From: a bacterium
GTDB taxonomy: Bacteria; Desulfobacterota; Anaeroferrophillalia; Anaeroferrophillales; Anaeroferrophillaceae
DNA length: 30,911 bases
Assembly: GCA_029940125.1 (NCBI GenBank)
Contig: JAOZRP010000003.1
Location: 1-30,911 of the forward strand
Reading direction: 5' to 3'
A program made the translations under genes and the position numbers. Positions 8,641 to 16,993 of the stretch are shown here, one piece after another. The stretch's first letter is position 1; every line of letters begins with the position of its first letter. The notes beneath the pieces were generated by a model. That model worked only from the letters and a program-made list of their open reading frames with translations. It was not told where the DNA came from and ran no database searches.

Positions 8641-10317
8641 CTAAAACATTCCCGGATCAGTGTAACGGCCAAAAACCTTCCGCCAGATATCGCATATTTC
8701 CTGCTGGGTAACATAGGATTTTACCGCTTCGAGCAGATGAGGCATCAGGTTTTCCCCATTTCTACTGGCTGTTTCGATAGCTTGTAAACAGTTTTGCACT
8801 TTGGCGCTGTCCCGGGTATCCTTAACTTTCTGTAATCGTTCTAACTGACGCTTTTCAACCGCCTCATCAATTTTCAGCAGTTCAACCGGAAGAGTGTCAT
8901 CCATTTGATACTTGTTAACGCCGACAACAATTTTCTCACCCTCGTCGACCTGCTTCTGGTAGGTGTAGGCGGCTTCAGCTATTTCCTTCTGGGGGAACCC
9001 TACTTCTATAGCTTTAAGTATTCCACCCATATCATCAATTTTATTGATATATTCCAATGCCAACTGTTCCATTTTGTTGGTCATTGACTCAACAAAATAT
9101 GAACCGGCCAAGGGGTCGATGGTATTGGTTACTCCAATCTCTTCACCAATAATCTGCTGAGTCCGCAAGGCAATGGTAACCGCATGCTCTGTAGGAAGGG
9201 AAAGAACTTCATCCAGGGAATTAGTATGCAGTGATTGAGTGCCGCCAAGAACCGCGGCCAGCCCCTCACAGGCGGTGCGCACGACGTTGTTGTACGGCTG
9301 CTGTGCAGTCAGGGAGCAACCGGCGGTTTGAGTATGAAAACGCAGCATCATGGAACGGGGGTTTTTGGCCTTAAACCGGTTTTTCATCACCCGGGCCCAA
9401 ATGCGGCGAGCGGCACGATACTTGGCGATTTCTTCGAAAAAATCGAGGTGGGCATTGAAAAAGAAAGACAAGCGGGGAGCAAAATCGTCCACATTCAGGC
9501 CGCGGTCGATGCAAGCCTGAACATAGCCGATGCCGTCCGCCAGGGTAAAAGCCAATTCCTGGGCGGCGGTGGAGCCTGCTTCCCGGATATGATAGCCGCT
9601 GATGCTGATGGTGTTCCAGCGTGGCACTTCTTTGGTGCAGTATTCAACCGTATCAACAATAATCCGTATGGATGGCTCCGGCGGCAGCATGAAGGTTTTC
9701 TGGGCAATAAATTCCTTCAACATGTCATTTTGGATGGTTCCACCGATCTTGTCTTTGGGCACCCCCTGCTTTTCGGCCACGGCCACATACATGGCCAGCA
9801 GGATGGAAGCCGGCGGATTAATGGTCATGGAGGTGGTTACCTGATCCAGTGGAATCCGATCGAAAAGAATTTCCATATCGGCCAGGGTGTCAATAGCCAC
9901 CCCGCATTTCCCCACCTCACCCCTGGCCATGGGGCTGTCGGAATCATAACCCATCAGGGTTGGCATATCAAAGGCAGTGCTCAGACCGGTTTCGCCATGA
10001 TCCATCAGATAGTGAAAGCGGGCGTTGGTTTCTTCTGCTCCGCCAAGACCGGCAAACTGGCGCATGGTCCACAACCGACCGCGATACATGGTGGTTTGTA
10101 CTCCCCTGGTGTAAGGGAATTCCCCTGGATATCCCAATTCCTCAAGATAATCAAAATCGGCCAGATCATCAGGGGTATACAATTTCTTTACCGGTTCGTT
10201 GGACAGGGTCGTGAACTTCGGTAACCGTTCAGGATGTTTTTTGATTGTTTTAGCATACAGGTCTTCCCAGGCTTGACGTCTTTCTGCAGCCCGGCTGCCC
10301 GTTTTTTCACTGCACAT
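8641..10317 (-). CDS. icmA: Adenosylcobalamin-dependent acyl-CoA mutase large subunit, isobutyryl-CoA mutase signature
   Basis: 558 aa from ATG 10317, which has AGGAGG eight nt upstream; an ATG at 10344 is in frame with a poorer site. It is the TIM-barrel catalytic subunit. Conserved blocks are PYTRG, LWTMRQF, FDMPTLMGYDSD, GTIQNDMLKEF, SISGYHIREAG (H243, equivalent to H244 of Propionibacterium MutB) and GGTQSLHTNS. At the two positions that decide the substrate, methylmalonyl-CoA mutase has Tyr89 and Arg207 (118 apart) and isobutyryl-CoA mutase has Phe80 and Gln198. This protein has F88 (RQF) and Q206 (FIAQ), also 118 apart. I therefore predict reversible conversion of isobutyryl-CoA and butyryl-CoA. 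Automatic annotation would probably say methylmalonyl-CoA mutase. The MeaB-type GTPase chaperone is not in the window. Confidence 0.85.
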   Translation of the reverse strand: MCSEKTGSRAAERRQAWEDLYAKTIKKHPERLPKFTTLSNEPVKKLYTPDDLADFDYLEELGYPGEFPYTRGVQTTMYRGRLWTMRQFAGLGGAEETNARFHYLMDHGETGLSTAFDMPTLMGYDSDSPMARGEVGKCGVAIDTLADMEILFDRIPLDQVTTSMTINPPASILLAMYVAVAEKQGVPKDKIGGTIQNDMLKEFIAQKTFMLPPEPSIRIIVDTVEYCTKEVPRWNTISISGYHIREAGSTAAQELAFTLADGIGYVQACIDRGLNVDDFAPRLSFFFNAHLDFFEEIAKYRAARRIWARVMKNRFKAKNPRSMMLRFHTQTAGCSLTAQQPYNNVVRTACEGLAAVLGGTQSLHTNSLDEVLSLPTEHAVTIALRTQQIIGEEIGVTNTIDPLAGSYFVESMTNKMEQLALEYINKIDDMGGILKAIEVGFPQKEIAEAAYTYQKQVDEGEKIVVGVNKYQMDDTLPVELLKIDEAVEKRQLERLQKVKDTRDSAKVQNCLQAIETASRNGENLMPHLLEAVKSYVTQQEICDIWRKVFGRYTDPGMF

Positions 10318-10448
10318 CCGTGTTTCCTCCTGAAGATTTGTCATCCGCTGCCGTTACCTCTCAGGTTCAATCGCTCGTACAAGCAATGTCTTGGCATAGT
10401 CAGAGCTACACCCTAAGAGCTAACCGCTAATCGCATGATTTGCTTTTA

Positions 10449-11597
10449 TTAAAACGCCCCCAGAATATGGCGGGCGATAACCAGCCGCTGTATTTCCGAG
10501 GTGCCCTCGTAGATGGTGGTTACCCGGGCGTCCCGATAGAGTCGTTCAACCGGATATTCGGCGATGTAGCCGTTGCCGCCCAGAATTTGCACCGCATGGT
10601 AGCAGGCCCGATTGGCGCTCTCGCTGGCCAGCAGCTTGCCCATGGAAGCTTCCTTGGTGAAAGGCTTTTTCTGCTGCTTCAGCGACGCCGCCATCAGGAC
10701 CATCAACTGGGCGCTCTGCAGTTCCGCGTAGGTATCTGCCAGCTGCCATTGGATTGCCTGAAAGGAAGCAATGGGCTGGTTGAACTGCATGCGTTCCCGG
10801 GCGTAATCCCGGGCATAGTCAATTGCTTCCAGGCCAATGCCAATGGCCATGGAGCCGATGCCGATGCGGCCGCCGTCCAAGGCCATCAGCGCAATCCTGA
10901 AACCATCGCCTTCACTGCCGAGCAGGTTTTCCGCCGGCACCAGACAATCTTCAAGAATTACTTCATTGGTGGCCGACCCGCGCTGGCCCATTTTTTCTTC
11001 AGCTTTGCCGATCGACAATCCCGGCGTATCCTTTTCCACCAGGAAGGCGCTGATTCTGCGGGTGCGCTGAATTTTTCGGTTAGTTACCGCCCAGACGATG
11101 ATAACCCCCGCGTATTCAGCGCTGGTAATGAAAATCTTGCTGCCGTTTAAACGATAATAATCACCTTCCTTGATTGCCGACGTCTTCATTCCACCAAGGT
11201 CAGAACCGGCTGTGGATTCGGTAAGCCCGAAAGAACCGGCAAAGTATTCCCCGCTGCATAGGGGTGGTATATATTTTCGTTTTTGCGCTTCCGTGCCAAA
11301 GGTGCAGATTACTTCCGCCACCATGTTGGTAACTGACATGGTCACAGCGGTGGCGGCACAGGCCCGGCCCACTTCGGTCATCGCCAGGCTGTAAGGAATA
11401 ACCCCCGTTTCAGAACCTCCATAGGTTTCAGGAATGTTCATTCCCATCAAGCCCAGTTCCGCCATCTTGGTCAGGTTGTCGAGATTCATCCGGTGTTCCC
11501 GGTCGAGCGTGGGAGCCTGTGGTTTCAACTCAGTCTGAGCGAAATCACGGACCATTTCTTGAACCATTCGTTCGTCATCCGACAGCGAAAAATCCAT
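10449..11597 (-). CDS. Acyl-CoA dehydrogenase (second paralogue)
   Basis: 382 aa from ATG 11597 (GAGGAG close upstream); an in-frame ATG at 11612 would add five residues. It is an FAD enzyme that introduces the 2,3-double bond in an acyl-CoA and passes electrons to ETF. The family blocks are present: the FAD/substrate motif FGLTESTAGSD (123-133), the arginine motif YARERMQF, QILGGNGY (337-344), and the catalytic base E364 in IYEGTSEIQR. It is about the usual length (380). It lies between etfA and the mutase genes and is clearly diverged from the other dehydrogenase (13515-14654). A branched or otherwise different acyl-CoA is a reasonable guess for its substrate, but no residue I can read settles it. 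Confidence 0.88.
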   Translation of the reverse strand: MDFSLSDDERMVQEMVRDFAQTELKPQAPTLDREHRMNLDNLTKMAELGLMGMNIPETYGGSETGVIPYSLAMTEVGRACAATAVTMSVTNMVAEVICTFGTEAQKRKYIPPLCSGEYFAGSFGLTESTAGSDLGGMKTSAIKEGDYYRLNGSKIFITSAEYAGVIIVWAVTNRKIQRTRRISAFLVEKDTPGLSIGKAEEKMGQRGSATNEVILEDCLVPAENLLGSEGDGFRIALMALDGGRIGIGSMAIGIGLEAIDYARDYARERMQFNQPIASFQAIQWQLADTYAELQSAQLMVLMAASLKQQKKPFTKEASMGKLLASESANRACYHAVQILGGNGYIAEYPVERLYRDARVTTIYEGTSEIQRLVIARHILGAF

Positions 11598-11661
11598 CCT
11601 GCTCCTCAACATATTCTCCCGGATGATACCGGGTGCTTAATTTTGATGGTTTATAAAATTA

Positions 11662-11714
11662 CTCACGATTGGCAGCACCTGCTCTTAGCAACCGCAGATT
11701 CTGCCAATCGTGAG
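11662..11714 (-). repeat. Strong inverted repeat between etfA and acyl-CoA dehydrogenase
   Basis: Perfect 14-bp arms (CTCACGATTGGCAG at 11662-11675 and its complement at 11701-11714) surround a 25-nt loop, within the 139-nt gap after etfA. On the minus strand the stem is followed by a weak U-rich stretch (TAATTTTATAA). It could be an attenuating or processing hairpin that separates etfBA message levels from the downstream genes, or an incomplete terminator. Confidence 0.6.
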
Positions 11715-11736
11715 GATAATCAAACTCGGTTAAATT

Positions 11737-12702
11737 TTAGCCGTTAACTTCTTTCAGTTTTTCAATCAGGGCCGGAACCACCTTGTACAGGTCTCCCTCG
11801 ATGCCATAATCAGCAACATTGAAGATGTTGGCTTCCGGATCCTTGTTGATGCCGACGATGCATTTGGAAGAGCCCATGCCGGCCAGATGCTGGATGGCGC
11901 CGGAGATGCCGCAGGCAATGTAAAGGTTGGGACTGACAACCTTGCCCGTTTGGCCAACCTGTGCCTGGTGATCGCGCCAGCCGGCATCAACCGCGGCACG
12001 GGAGGAACCAACGGCCGCTCCCAGGGTGTCAGCCAGTTCTTCAATCAGGCCAAAGCCGTCGGGACCGCCCAATCCACGGCCGCCAGAACAGATAATGTCG
12101 GCTTCCGTCAATTCCGGACGGTCGCCGGCCTGCTGGATCACTTCCTTGACTTTCGTCCGTGAAGCGGCGATTTCAGGAGCAAAATCCACCACGCTGGCGG
12201 CGCCTTCTGCTTCTTCAATGGGGAAAACATTGGGCCGCAGGGTAGCCATTTTTACGGCGGAATTTACTTTATAGGTAGCGATGGCTTTACCGGCATAAAT
12301 GGGGTGAACGAAGGAAAAGTCACCGCCGTCCACATTGATTTTAATGCAGTCGGAAACCAGCCCGGCACCAAGGCGGGCGGCAACCCGGGGGGCCAGATCC
12401 TTACCTATGGCGCTGTGTCCCAGCAGTACCAGGCTGGGGTTTTCCTGTTTTATGTAATCAGCCAGTACGCCGGCATAGGACTCAGTGGTATAATCTGCCA
12501 ACTGATCACTGTTGGCCACGGCAATTTCATCCGGACCGAATTTCTTTAACTCTTCCGCCAATCCGGAAACATTGTCTCCGGCCAGCAGCACCTTCAATGA
12601 ATCTCCAGCCGCAGCCGCCAGACGTTTACCTTCACTGATGACTTCAAAAGTGATTTTCCGTAAAGCACCCCCACGCTGCTCGGCAAATACAATAATACTC
12701 AT
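11737..12702 (-). CDS. etfA: Electron transfer flavoprotein alpha subunit
   Basis: 321 aa, with GGAGGAG upstream of the ATG. It is the FAD-carrying subunit of the soluble ETF that accepts electrons from acyl-CoA dehydrogenases. The N-terminal domain (about 1-190) has the MSIIVFAEQ start and LGHSAIGKDLAPRVAA. The C-terminal FAD domain (about 195-321) contains the signatures SGGRGLGG, GSSRAAVDAGW, QVGQTGKVVSPNLYIACGISG and INKDPEANIF. It follows etfB by 14 nt, so the two are surely co-transcribed, and both acyl-CoA dehydrogenases flank the pair. The EMO-type oxidoreductase gene at 25114-27081 is the likely membrane acceptor. Whether this ETF bifurcates cannot be decided from what I can read. 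Confidence 0.95.
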   Translation of the reverse strand: MSIIVFAEQRGGALRKITFEVISEGKRLAAAAGDSLKVLLAGDNVSGLAEELKKFGPDEIAVANSDQLADYTTESYAGVLADYIKQENPSLVLLGHSAIGKDLAPRVAARLGAGLVSDCIKINVDGGDFSFVHPIYAGKAIATYKVNSAVKMATLRPNVFPIEEAEGAASVVDFAPEIAASRTKVKEVIQQAGDRPELTEADIICSGGRGLGGPDGFGLIEELADTLGAAVGSSRAAVDAGWRDHQAQVGQTGKVVSPNLYIACGISGAIQHLAGMGSSKCIVGINKDPEANIFNVADYGIEGDLYKVVPALIEKLKEVNG

Positions 12703-12716
12703 GATGGTCTCCTCCT

Positions 12717-13487
12717 TTAAATGACCTTGGCTTCGTCTTGTAACAGTTTAACCAGTTGAGCTACCACTTCTTCAACTTCACCGGTGAGCACCTGACCGGC
12801 CTTGCGGGCCGGCGGCAGCTCGGCGGCAACCAGCTCGGTTTTGGCCGCCACGTCGTCAGCACTCAATTCCAGATCCGCCAGGCTGACCACTTTCAGCTCT
12901 TTCCTTTTGGCCTTCATGATGCCGGGCAGCGACGGGTAACGTACTTCATTCAGACCTTTTTGGGCTGAAAGCATCACCGGCAGCTGCACTTCAATCACTT
13001 CACTGCCGCCGTCAATTTCCCTGGTTGCCGTTGCCTGGTTGTCGGCAACTTCCAGTTCGGTAATAACATTGACCTGGGGCAGGTCAAGCTTTTCGGCCAG
13101 CATTGAAGGCACCTGGGCGGCACCGTCGTCCACCGCTTCCTTGCCGCAGAAAACCAGGTCATACTCCATGCCGGCAAGAAGCTTGGCCAATGCGGTGGCG
13201 CAACCGATGTTGTCGGTGTTGTCCAAGGCGGGATCTTGAATCAGAACGGCCCGATCGGCGCCCATGGCCAGACAATAGCGCAGGGCCTCCTGGGTTTTGT
13301 CGCCGCCAACGGAAACGACCACAACCTCGCCGCCATTCTTTTCCTTCAGGCGAATGGCTTCTTCAACCGCAAATTCATCATAAGGATTGACAATCAGGTT
13401 GACACCCTGATCCGATACCTGGCCGTTATCGATAACGATCTTAGCCTCAGTATCAAAGGTTTGCTTAATGCATGCCACGATATTCAC
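12717..13487 (-). CDS. etfB: Electron transfer flavoprotein beta subunit
   Basis: 256 aa from a GTG start with AGGAGG seven nt upstream. It is the partner of EtfA. Typical blocks are CIKQTFDTEAKI at the N-terminus, NPYDEFAVEEAIRLKE (34-49), the nucleotide-binding GCATALAKLL and FCGKEAVDDGAAQVPSMLAE region (about 95-132), and the recognition-loop segment LPVMLSAQKGLNEVRYPSLP (about 169-188) that docks on acyl-CoA dehydrogenases. The length is normal. It lies 27 nt after the first acyl-CoA dehydrogenase and 14 nt before etfA. Confidence 0.95.
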   Translation of the reverse strand: MNIVACIKQTFDTEAKIVIDNGQVSDQGVNLIVNPYDEFAVEEAIRLKEKNGGEVVVVSVGGDKTQEALRYCLAMGADRAVLIQDPALDNTDNIGCATALAKLLAGMEYDLVFCGKEAVDDGAAQVPSMLAEKLDLPQVNVITELEVADNQATATREIDGGSEVIEVQLPVMLSAQKGLNEVRYPSLPGIMKAKRKELKVVSLADLELSADDVAAKTELVAAELPPARKAGQVLTGEVEEVVAQLVKLLQDEAKVI

Positions 13488-13514
13488 GATACTACCTCCT
13501 TCTTTTATTCAGGT

Positions 13515-14654
13515 TTATTTTAAAATGTTGGCAGAAATCACCAAACGCATGATCTCGCTGGTTCCCTCGTATATTTCGGTAATCTTGGCATCCCTGAAAT
13601 AACGTTCCAGGGGATAATCCTTGGTGTAGCCATAACCGCCAAGAATCTGAATGCCTTTGGTTGTCGCTTTCATGGCCAGCTCGGAGGCCATCAATTTAGC
13701 CATGGCGGCTTCCTTGTTGTACGGCAGCTTTTGATCTTTCAAGTAAGCGGCCCGATGAGTCAGCAGGCGGGCGGCATCATATTCGGTGGAAAGGTCGGCC
13801 AGCATCCACTGAATGGCCTGCAGGCTGGCGATGGGTTTGCCAAACTGAACCCGCTCCTTGGCATAGGCAGTGGCGTCTTCAATAGCTGCCCGCGCGATTC
13901 CCAGTGCCTGGGAAGCAATGCCGATGCGACCGCCGTCCAAGGTAATCAGGGCAATCTTGAATCCTTTTCCCAATTCCCCCAGCAGGTTTTCTTTCGGGAT
14001 GCGACAGTCTTCAAAAACCAGTTCAGCCGTGGATGTTCCGCAGATGCCCAGCTTGTCTTCAAGGGTTCCCACCTTGAAGCCTGGATTGTCCAGGTCAACG
14101 ATAAAAGCCGACAGTCCCCGATGCCCCTGGCTTTTGTCCGTCTGGGCAATCAGAATGCAGTAGTCGGCTTCATTGCCGTTGGTAATGAAGATTTTCTGGC
14201 CATTGATAACCCATTCGTTGCCGTCAAGAACGGCATGGGTGGAAACATTGCCGGCATCGGAACCGGCATTGGCTTCCGTCAAACCAAGGCAGCCCAGCTT
14301 CCGGCCGCTGGCCATATCTGCCAGATATTTCTTTTTCTGTTCCTCGGTACCAAACAGCTTGACCGGTTCACAGGCCAGGGAATTGTTAACGGAAACAATA
14401 ACCCCGGTTGCAGCGCAATGGCGGGAAAGCTCCTCAATCGCGATGGAGTAGCAGACATTAGTCATGCCGGCGCCTTCATATTCCGGCGGCACCGTTACTC
14501 CCATCAAGCCAAGCTCGGCCATTTTTTCAACCGTTTCCCGGGGGAAGCGATGATGCCGGTCCGTCTCTTCCGCCAGGGGCTTCACTGTTTTTTCAGCGAA
14601 GTCCCTGGTCATTTGCATCATCATCCGTTCTTCTTCATTATACGAAAAATCCAT
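13515..14654 (-). CDS. bcd: Short-chain (butyryl-CoA type) acyl-CoA dehydrogenase
   Basis: 379 aa, with AAGG seven nt before the ATG. It would oxidise a short acyl-CoA such as butyryl-CoA to crotonyl-CoA and reduce ETF. Motifs are CLGLTEANAGSDAGN (122-136), KIFITNGNEADY (154-165), ERVQFGKPI (267-275), QILGGYGYTKDYPLERYFRD (336-355) and the catalytic base E363 in IYEGTSEIMR. The sequence is of the butyryl/short-chain dehydrogenase type in length and motifs. It lies directly upstream of etfB and downstream of the 3-hydroxyacyl-CoA dehydrogenase gene, the usual company for butyrate oxidation. The exact chain length is inferred from this context. Confidence 0.88.
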   Translation of the reverse strand: MDFSYNEEERMMMQMTRDFAEKTVKPLAEETDRHHRFPRETVEKMAELGLMGVTVPPEYEGAGMTNVCYSIAIEELSRHCAATGVIVSVNNSLACEPVKLFGTEEQKKKYLADMASGRKLGCLGLTEANAGSDAGNVSTHAVLDGNEWVINGQKIFITNGNEADYCILIAQTDKSQGHRGLSAFIVDLDNPGFKVGTLEDKLGICGTSTAELVFEDCRIPKENLLGELGKGFKIALITLDGGRIGIASQALGIARAAIEDATAYAKERVQFGKPIASLQAIQWMLADLSTEYDAARLLTHRAAYLKDQKLPYNKEAAMAKLMASELAMKATTKGIQILGGYGYTKDYPLERYFRDAKITEIYEGTSEIMRLVISANILK

Positions 14655-14717
14655 ATCAGTACCTTAATCCCTTCTCAAAAGTTTCACAATGCTTTGTTCT
14701 TATATCATTATCAACCG

Positions 14718-15569
14718 CTAGCTGTAATCATAAAAACCACGACCGGATTTGCGCCCCAGGAATCCGGCATCCACGTATTTCTTAAGCAGCGGGCAGGGAC
14801 GATATTTAGAATCTCCCAAGCCTTCATGAAGCACGTTCATAATCGCCAGGCAGGTATCAAGACCAATCAGGTCGGCCAAAGCCAGGGGCCCCATGGGATG
14901 ATTCATCCCCAGCTTCATAACCGTATCAATATCCTCAGCTTTACCAACCCCTTCAAAAAGACAATAAACGGCTTCATTGATCATCGGCAACAGGATGCGG
15001 TTGGCGATAAAGCCGGGGTAGTCACTGGCTTCACAGGGCGTTTTGCCCATTTTTTCCGCCAAAGCCTTCACGGCGTCGTAAGTTTCTTCGCTGGTAGCCA
15101 ATCCTCTGATGATTTCTACCAATTTCATGACCGGCACCGGGTTCATGAAATGCATGCCGATGACTTTTGTTGGCCTTTTGGTCGCCGCCGCTATTCTGGT
15201 AATGGAAATTGAAGAAGTATTTGAAGCAAGAATCGCTTCCGGAGCACAGATTTCGTCCAGTTTGGCAAAGATATCCAGCTTGATTTTCTCGTTTTCCGTG
15301 GCCGCTTCCACGACAATGTCAGCATCTTTCATCGCCGCCAAATCCGTGGTTGTGGTAATCCGTCCCAAAATGGCATCCATCTCATCCTGGCTGAGACGGC
15401 CTTTTTCCACTGAACGGGCGAGATTCTTGGTTATCGTTTTCAATCCACGCTCAACAAATTCATCGGCGATATCATGCATGACTACCTGTATGCCAGCAGC
15501 AGCCGCAACCTGTGCGATGCCATTGCCCATTTGTCCCGCACCTACGACGCCAAAAGTATTAATAGCCAT
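14718..15569 (-). CDS. hbd: 3-hydroxybutyryl-CoA dehydrogenase
   Basis: 283 aa, the standard length of the single-domain bacterial enzyme. It oxidises 3-hydroxybutyryl-CoA to acetoacetyl-CoA with NAD. The Rossmann motif GAGQMGNGIAQ (10-20) is at the N-terminus. The catalytic region is visible as SNTSSISIT (S119/S120), the dyad H140 in GMHFMNPVPVMKLVEI with E152, and N190 in GFIANRILLPMINEA. The C-terminal domain ends with FLGRKSGRGFYDY. It lies between the thiolases and the acyl-CoA dehydrogenase, with GAAGGAG upstream of the ATG. No crotonase is encoded beside it, so the hydratase step must come from elsewhere. Confidence 0.93.
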   Translation of the reverse strand: MAINTFGVVGAGQMGNGIAQVAAAAGIQVVMHDIADEFVERGLKTITKNLARSVEKGRLSQDEMDAILGRITTTTDLAAMKDADIVVEAATENEKIKLDIFAKLDEICAPEAILASNTSSISITRIAAATKRPTKVIGMHFMNPVPVMKLVEIIRGLATSEETYDAVKALAEKMGKTPCEASDYPGFIANRILLPMINEAVYCLFEGVGKAEDIDTVMKLGMNHPMGPLALADLIGLDTCLAIMNVLHEGLGDSKYRPCPLLKKYVDAGFLGRKSGRGFYDYS

Positions 15570-15682
15570 AATCCTTCTCCTTCAAGGCCAAGTTACAAGA
15601 TTTTGTTTATCGACACAGCCTGTTTATGTTCATCTGGAAACGTTTATTCCCTGTTATATGCTTTCAATGATCAGCCGGCAGC

Positions 15683-16963
15683 TTAAGGCCGTTCCACCAC
15701 CATTGCTGCTCCCTGTCCGCCACCGATGCACAACGAAGCCAGACCCCGATGAGCATCATTCTGCTCCAGAACCGTTAAAAGGGTCACGATGATTCGGGCC
15801 CCGGTGCAGCCAATGGGATGCCCAAGGGAAATACCGCTGCCGTAAATGTTTGTTTTGTCCATATCGAGATTTAATTCACGGATGCAGGCCAGCGCCTGGG
15901 AGGCGAAAGCCTCATTTAATTCAACGAAATCGATATCGGACAAGGACATTTTCAATTTTGACATCAACTTCCTAATCGCCGGGATCGGACCCAGACCCAT
16001 ATAGGCTGGATCAATACAACCATAATCGTACCCTCGAATTACCCCCTTGATGCTTAACCCGAGGCTTTCGGCCTTTTCACGCGACATGAGAACCAGAGCC
16101 GCCGCGGCATCATTGATGCCGGAAGCATTACCGGCGGTTACCGTTCCTCCCTTTTTGAACACCGTTGCCAGCTTGCTCATCTTTTCCAGAGTGGTTTCCA
16201 TCGGCCGCTCATCGGTATCAAAGGCCAACGGATCTTTTTTGCGCCGGGGAACCATAACCGGAACGATTTCGCTGGCAAAGGTTCCATTCTTGATTGCGGC
16301 CAAGGCCCGCTGATGGCTGACACAGCCCAGCTCATCCTGGTCATGACGGCTGATGTCATAGAGTTCAGCAATATTTTCCGCTGTCAGTCCCATGTGGTAG
16401 CCATAGAAAATTTCCCATAAACCATCATGAACCATTAAGTCAACCATTTCGGCGTTGAACATCCGGGCGCCCCAGCGGGCTTTAGGAAAAGCATAGGGAA
16501 TCTGGCTCATATTTTCCATGCCGCCCGCCACCACAACTTCGGCTTCACCGGCAGCTATCGATTGGACCGCCAGCGCTACTGCCTTCATTCCGGAGGCACA
16601 CACTTTGTTTACGGTAAACGCCCCGGTTTCCTTTGGCAAACCGGCGTGGATGCAGGCTTGGCGGGCCGTATTCTGTCCCTGACCGGCCGGAACGACATTT
16701 CCCATGATCACTTCGTCCACGTGAACCGCCTGAAGATTGTCACTCCAGGTATTATACTTTTCTTCGATTTCACATCCCTTGCCGTCCAATTTATCAGGAC
16801 CCATGCAGGCAATGGATTCAGTAACTGCGGGCCGCAAACCTGCTTTTTCCAAGGCAGAACGAATTACAGTTGCTCCCAACTCCACGACGCCAACATCTTT
16901 CAAACTGCCGCCGTAAGATCCAATCGCGGTTCTTACCGCACTGACAATGACAACCTCTTTCAT
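15683..16963 (-). CDS. Thiolase (acetyl-CoA C-acyltransferase) with 34-residue N-terminal insertion
   Basis: 426 aa. It cleaves a 3-ketoacyl-CoA with CoA to acetyl-CoA and a shortened acyl-CoA. The nucleophile is C122 (VNKVCASGMKAV), and NEAFA, the catalytic His in SLGHPIGCTGAR and the second Cys in SLCIGGG are present. Compared with the neighbouring 392-aa thiolase it carries about 34 extra residues at roughly 46-80 (PAVTESIACMGPDKLDGKGC onward to NTWSDNLQ), just before VDEVIMGNV. The insertion is charged and contains two Cys, and the flanking sequence aligns without gaps, so it is not a frameshift. The two thiolase genes lie 30 nt apart on one strand. Different chain-length or branch preference is a plausible reason for having both. 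Confidence 0.9.
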   Translation of the reverse strand: MKEVVIVSAVRTAIGSYGGSLKDVGVVELGATVIRSALEKAGLRPAVTESIACMGPDKLDGKGCEIEEKYNTWSDNLQAVHVDEVIMGNVVPAGQGQNTARQACIHAGLPKETGAFTVNKVCASGMKAVALAVQSIAAGEAEVVVAGGMENMSQIPYAFPKARWGARMFNAEMVDLMVHDGLWEIFYGYHMGLTAENIAELYDISRHDQDELGCVSHQRALAAIKNGTFASEIVPVMVPRRKKDPLAFDTDERPMETTLEKMSKLATVFKKGGTVTAGNASGINDAAAALVLMSREKAESLGLSIKGVIRGYDYGCIDPAYMGLGPIPAIRKLMSKLKMSLSDIDFVELNEAFASQALACIRELNLDMDKTNIYGSGISLGHPIGCTGARIIVTLLTVLEQNDAHRGLASLCIGGGQGAAMVVERP

Positions 16964-16993
16964 TATTTCCCCCTTTTTCAGCTATGTAAATTT

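Noticed and set aside
8131..10317. Reading the mutase as methylmalonyl-CoA mutase of propionate metabolism
   Set aside because: The specificity positions are Phe and Gln, not Tyr and Arg, and no epimerase or propionyl-CoA carboxylase gene is present.
13731..15212. Long open frame of 493 codons on the plus strand
   Set aside because: It lies antisense to the acyl-CoA dehydrogenase and hbd genes, has no family motifs, and arises from their codon bias. The minus-strand proteins are unmistakable.
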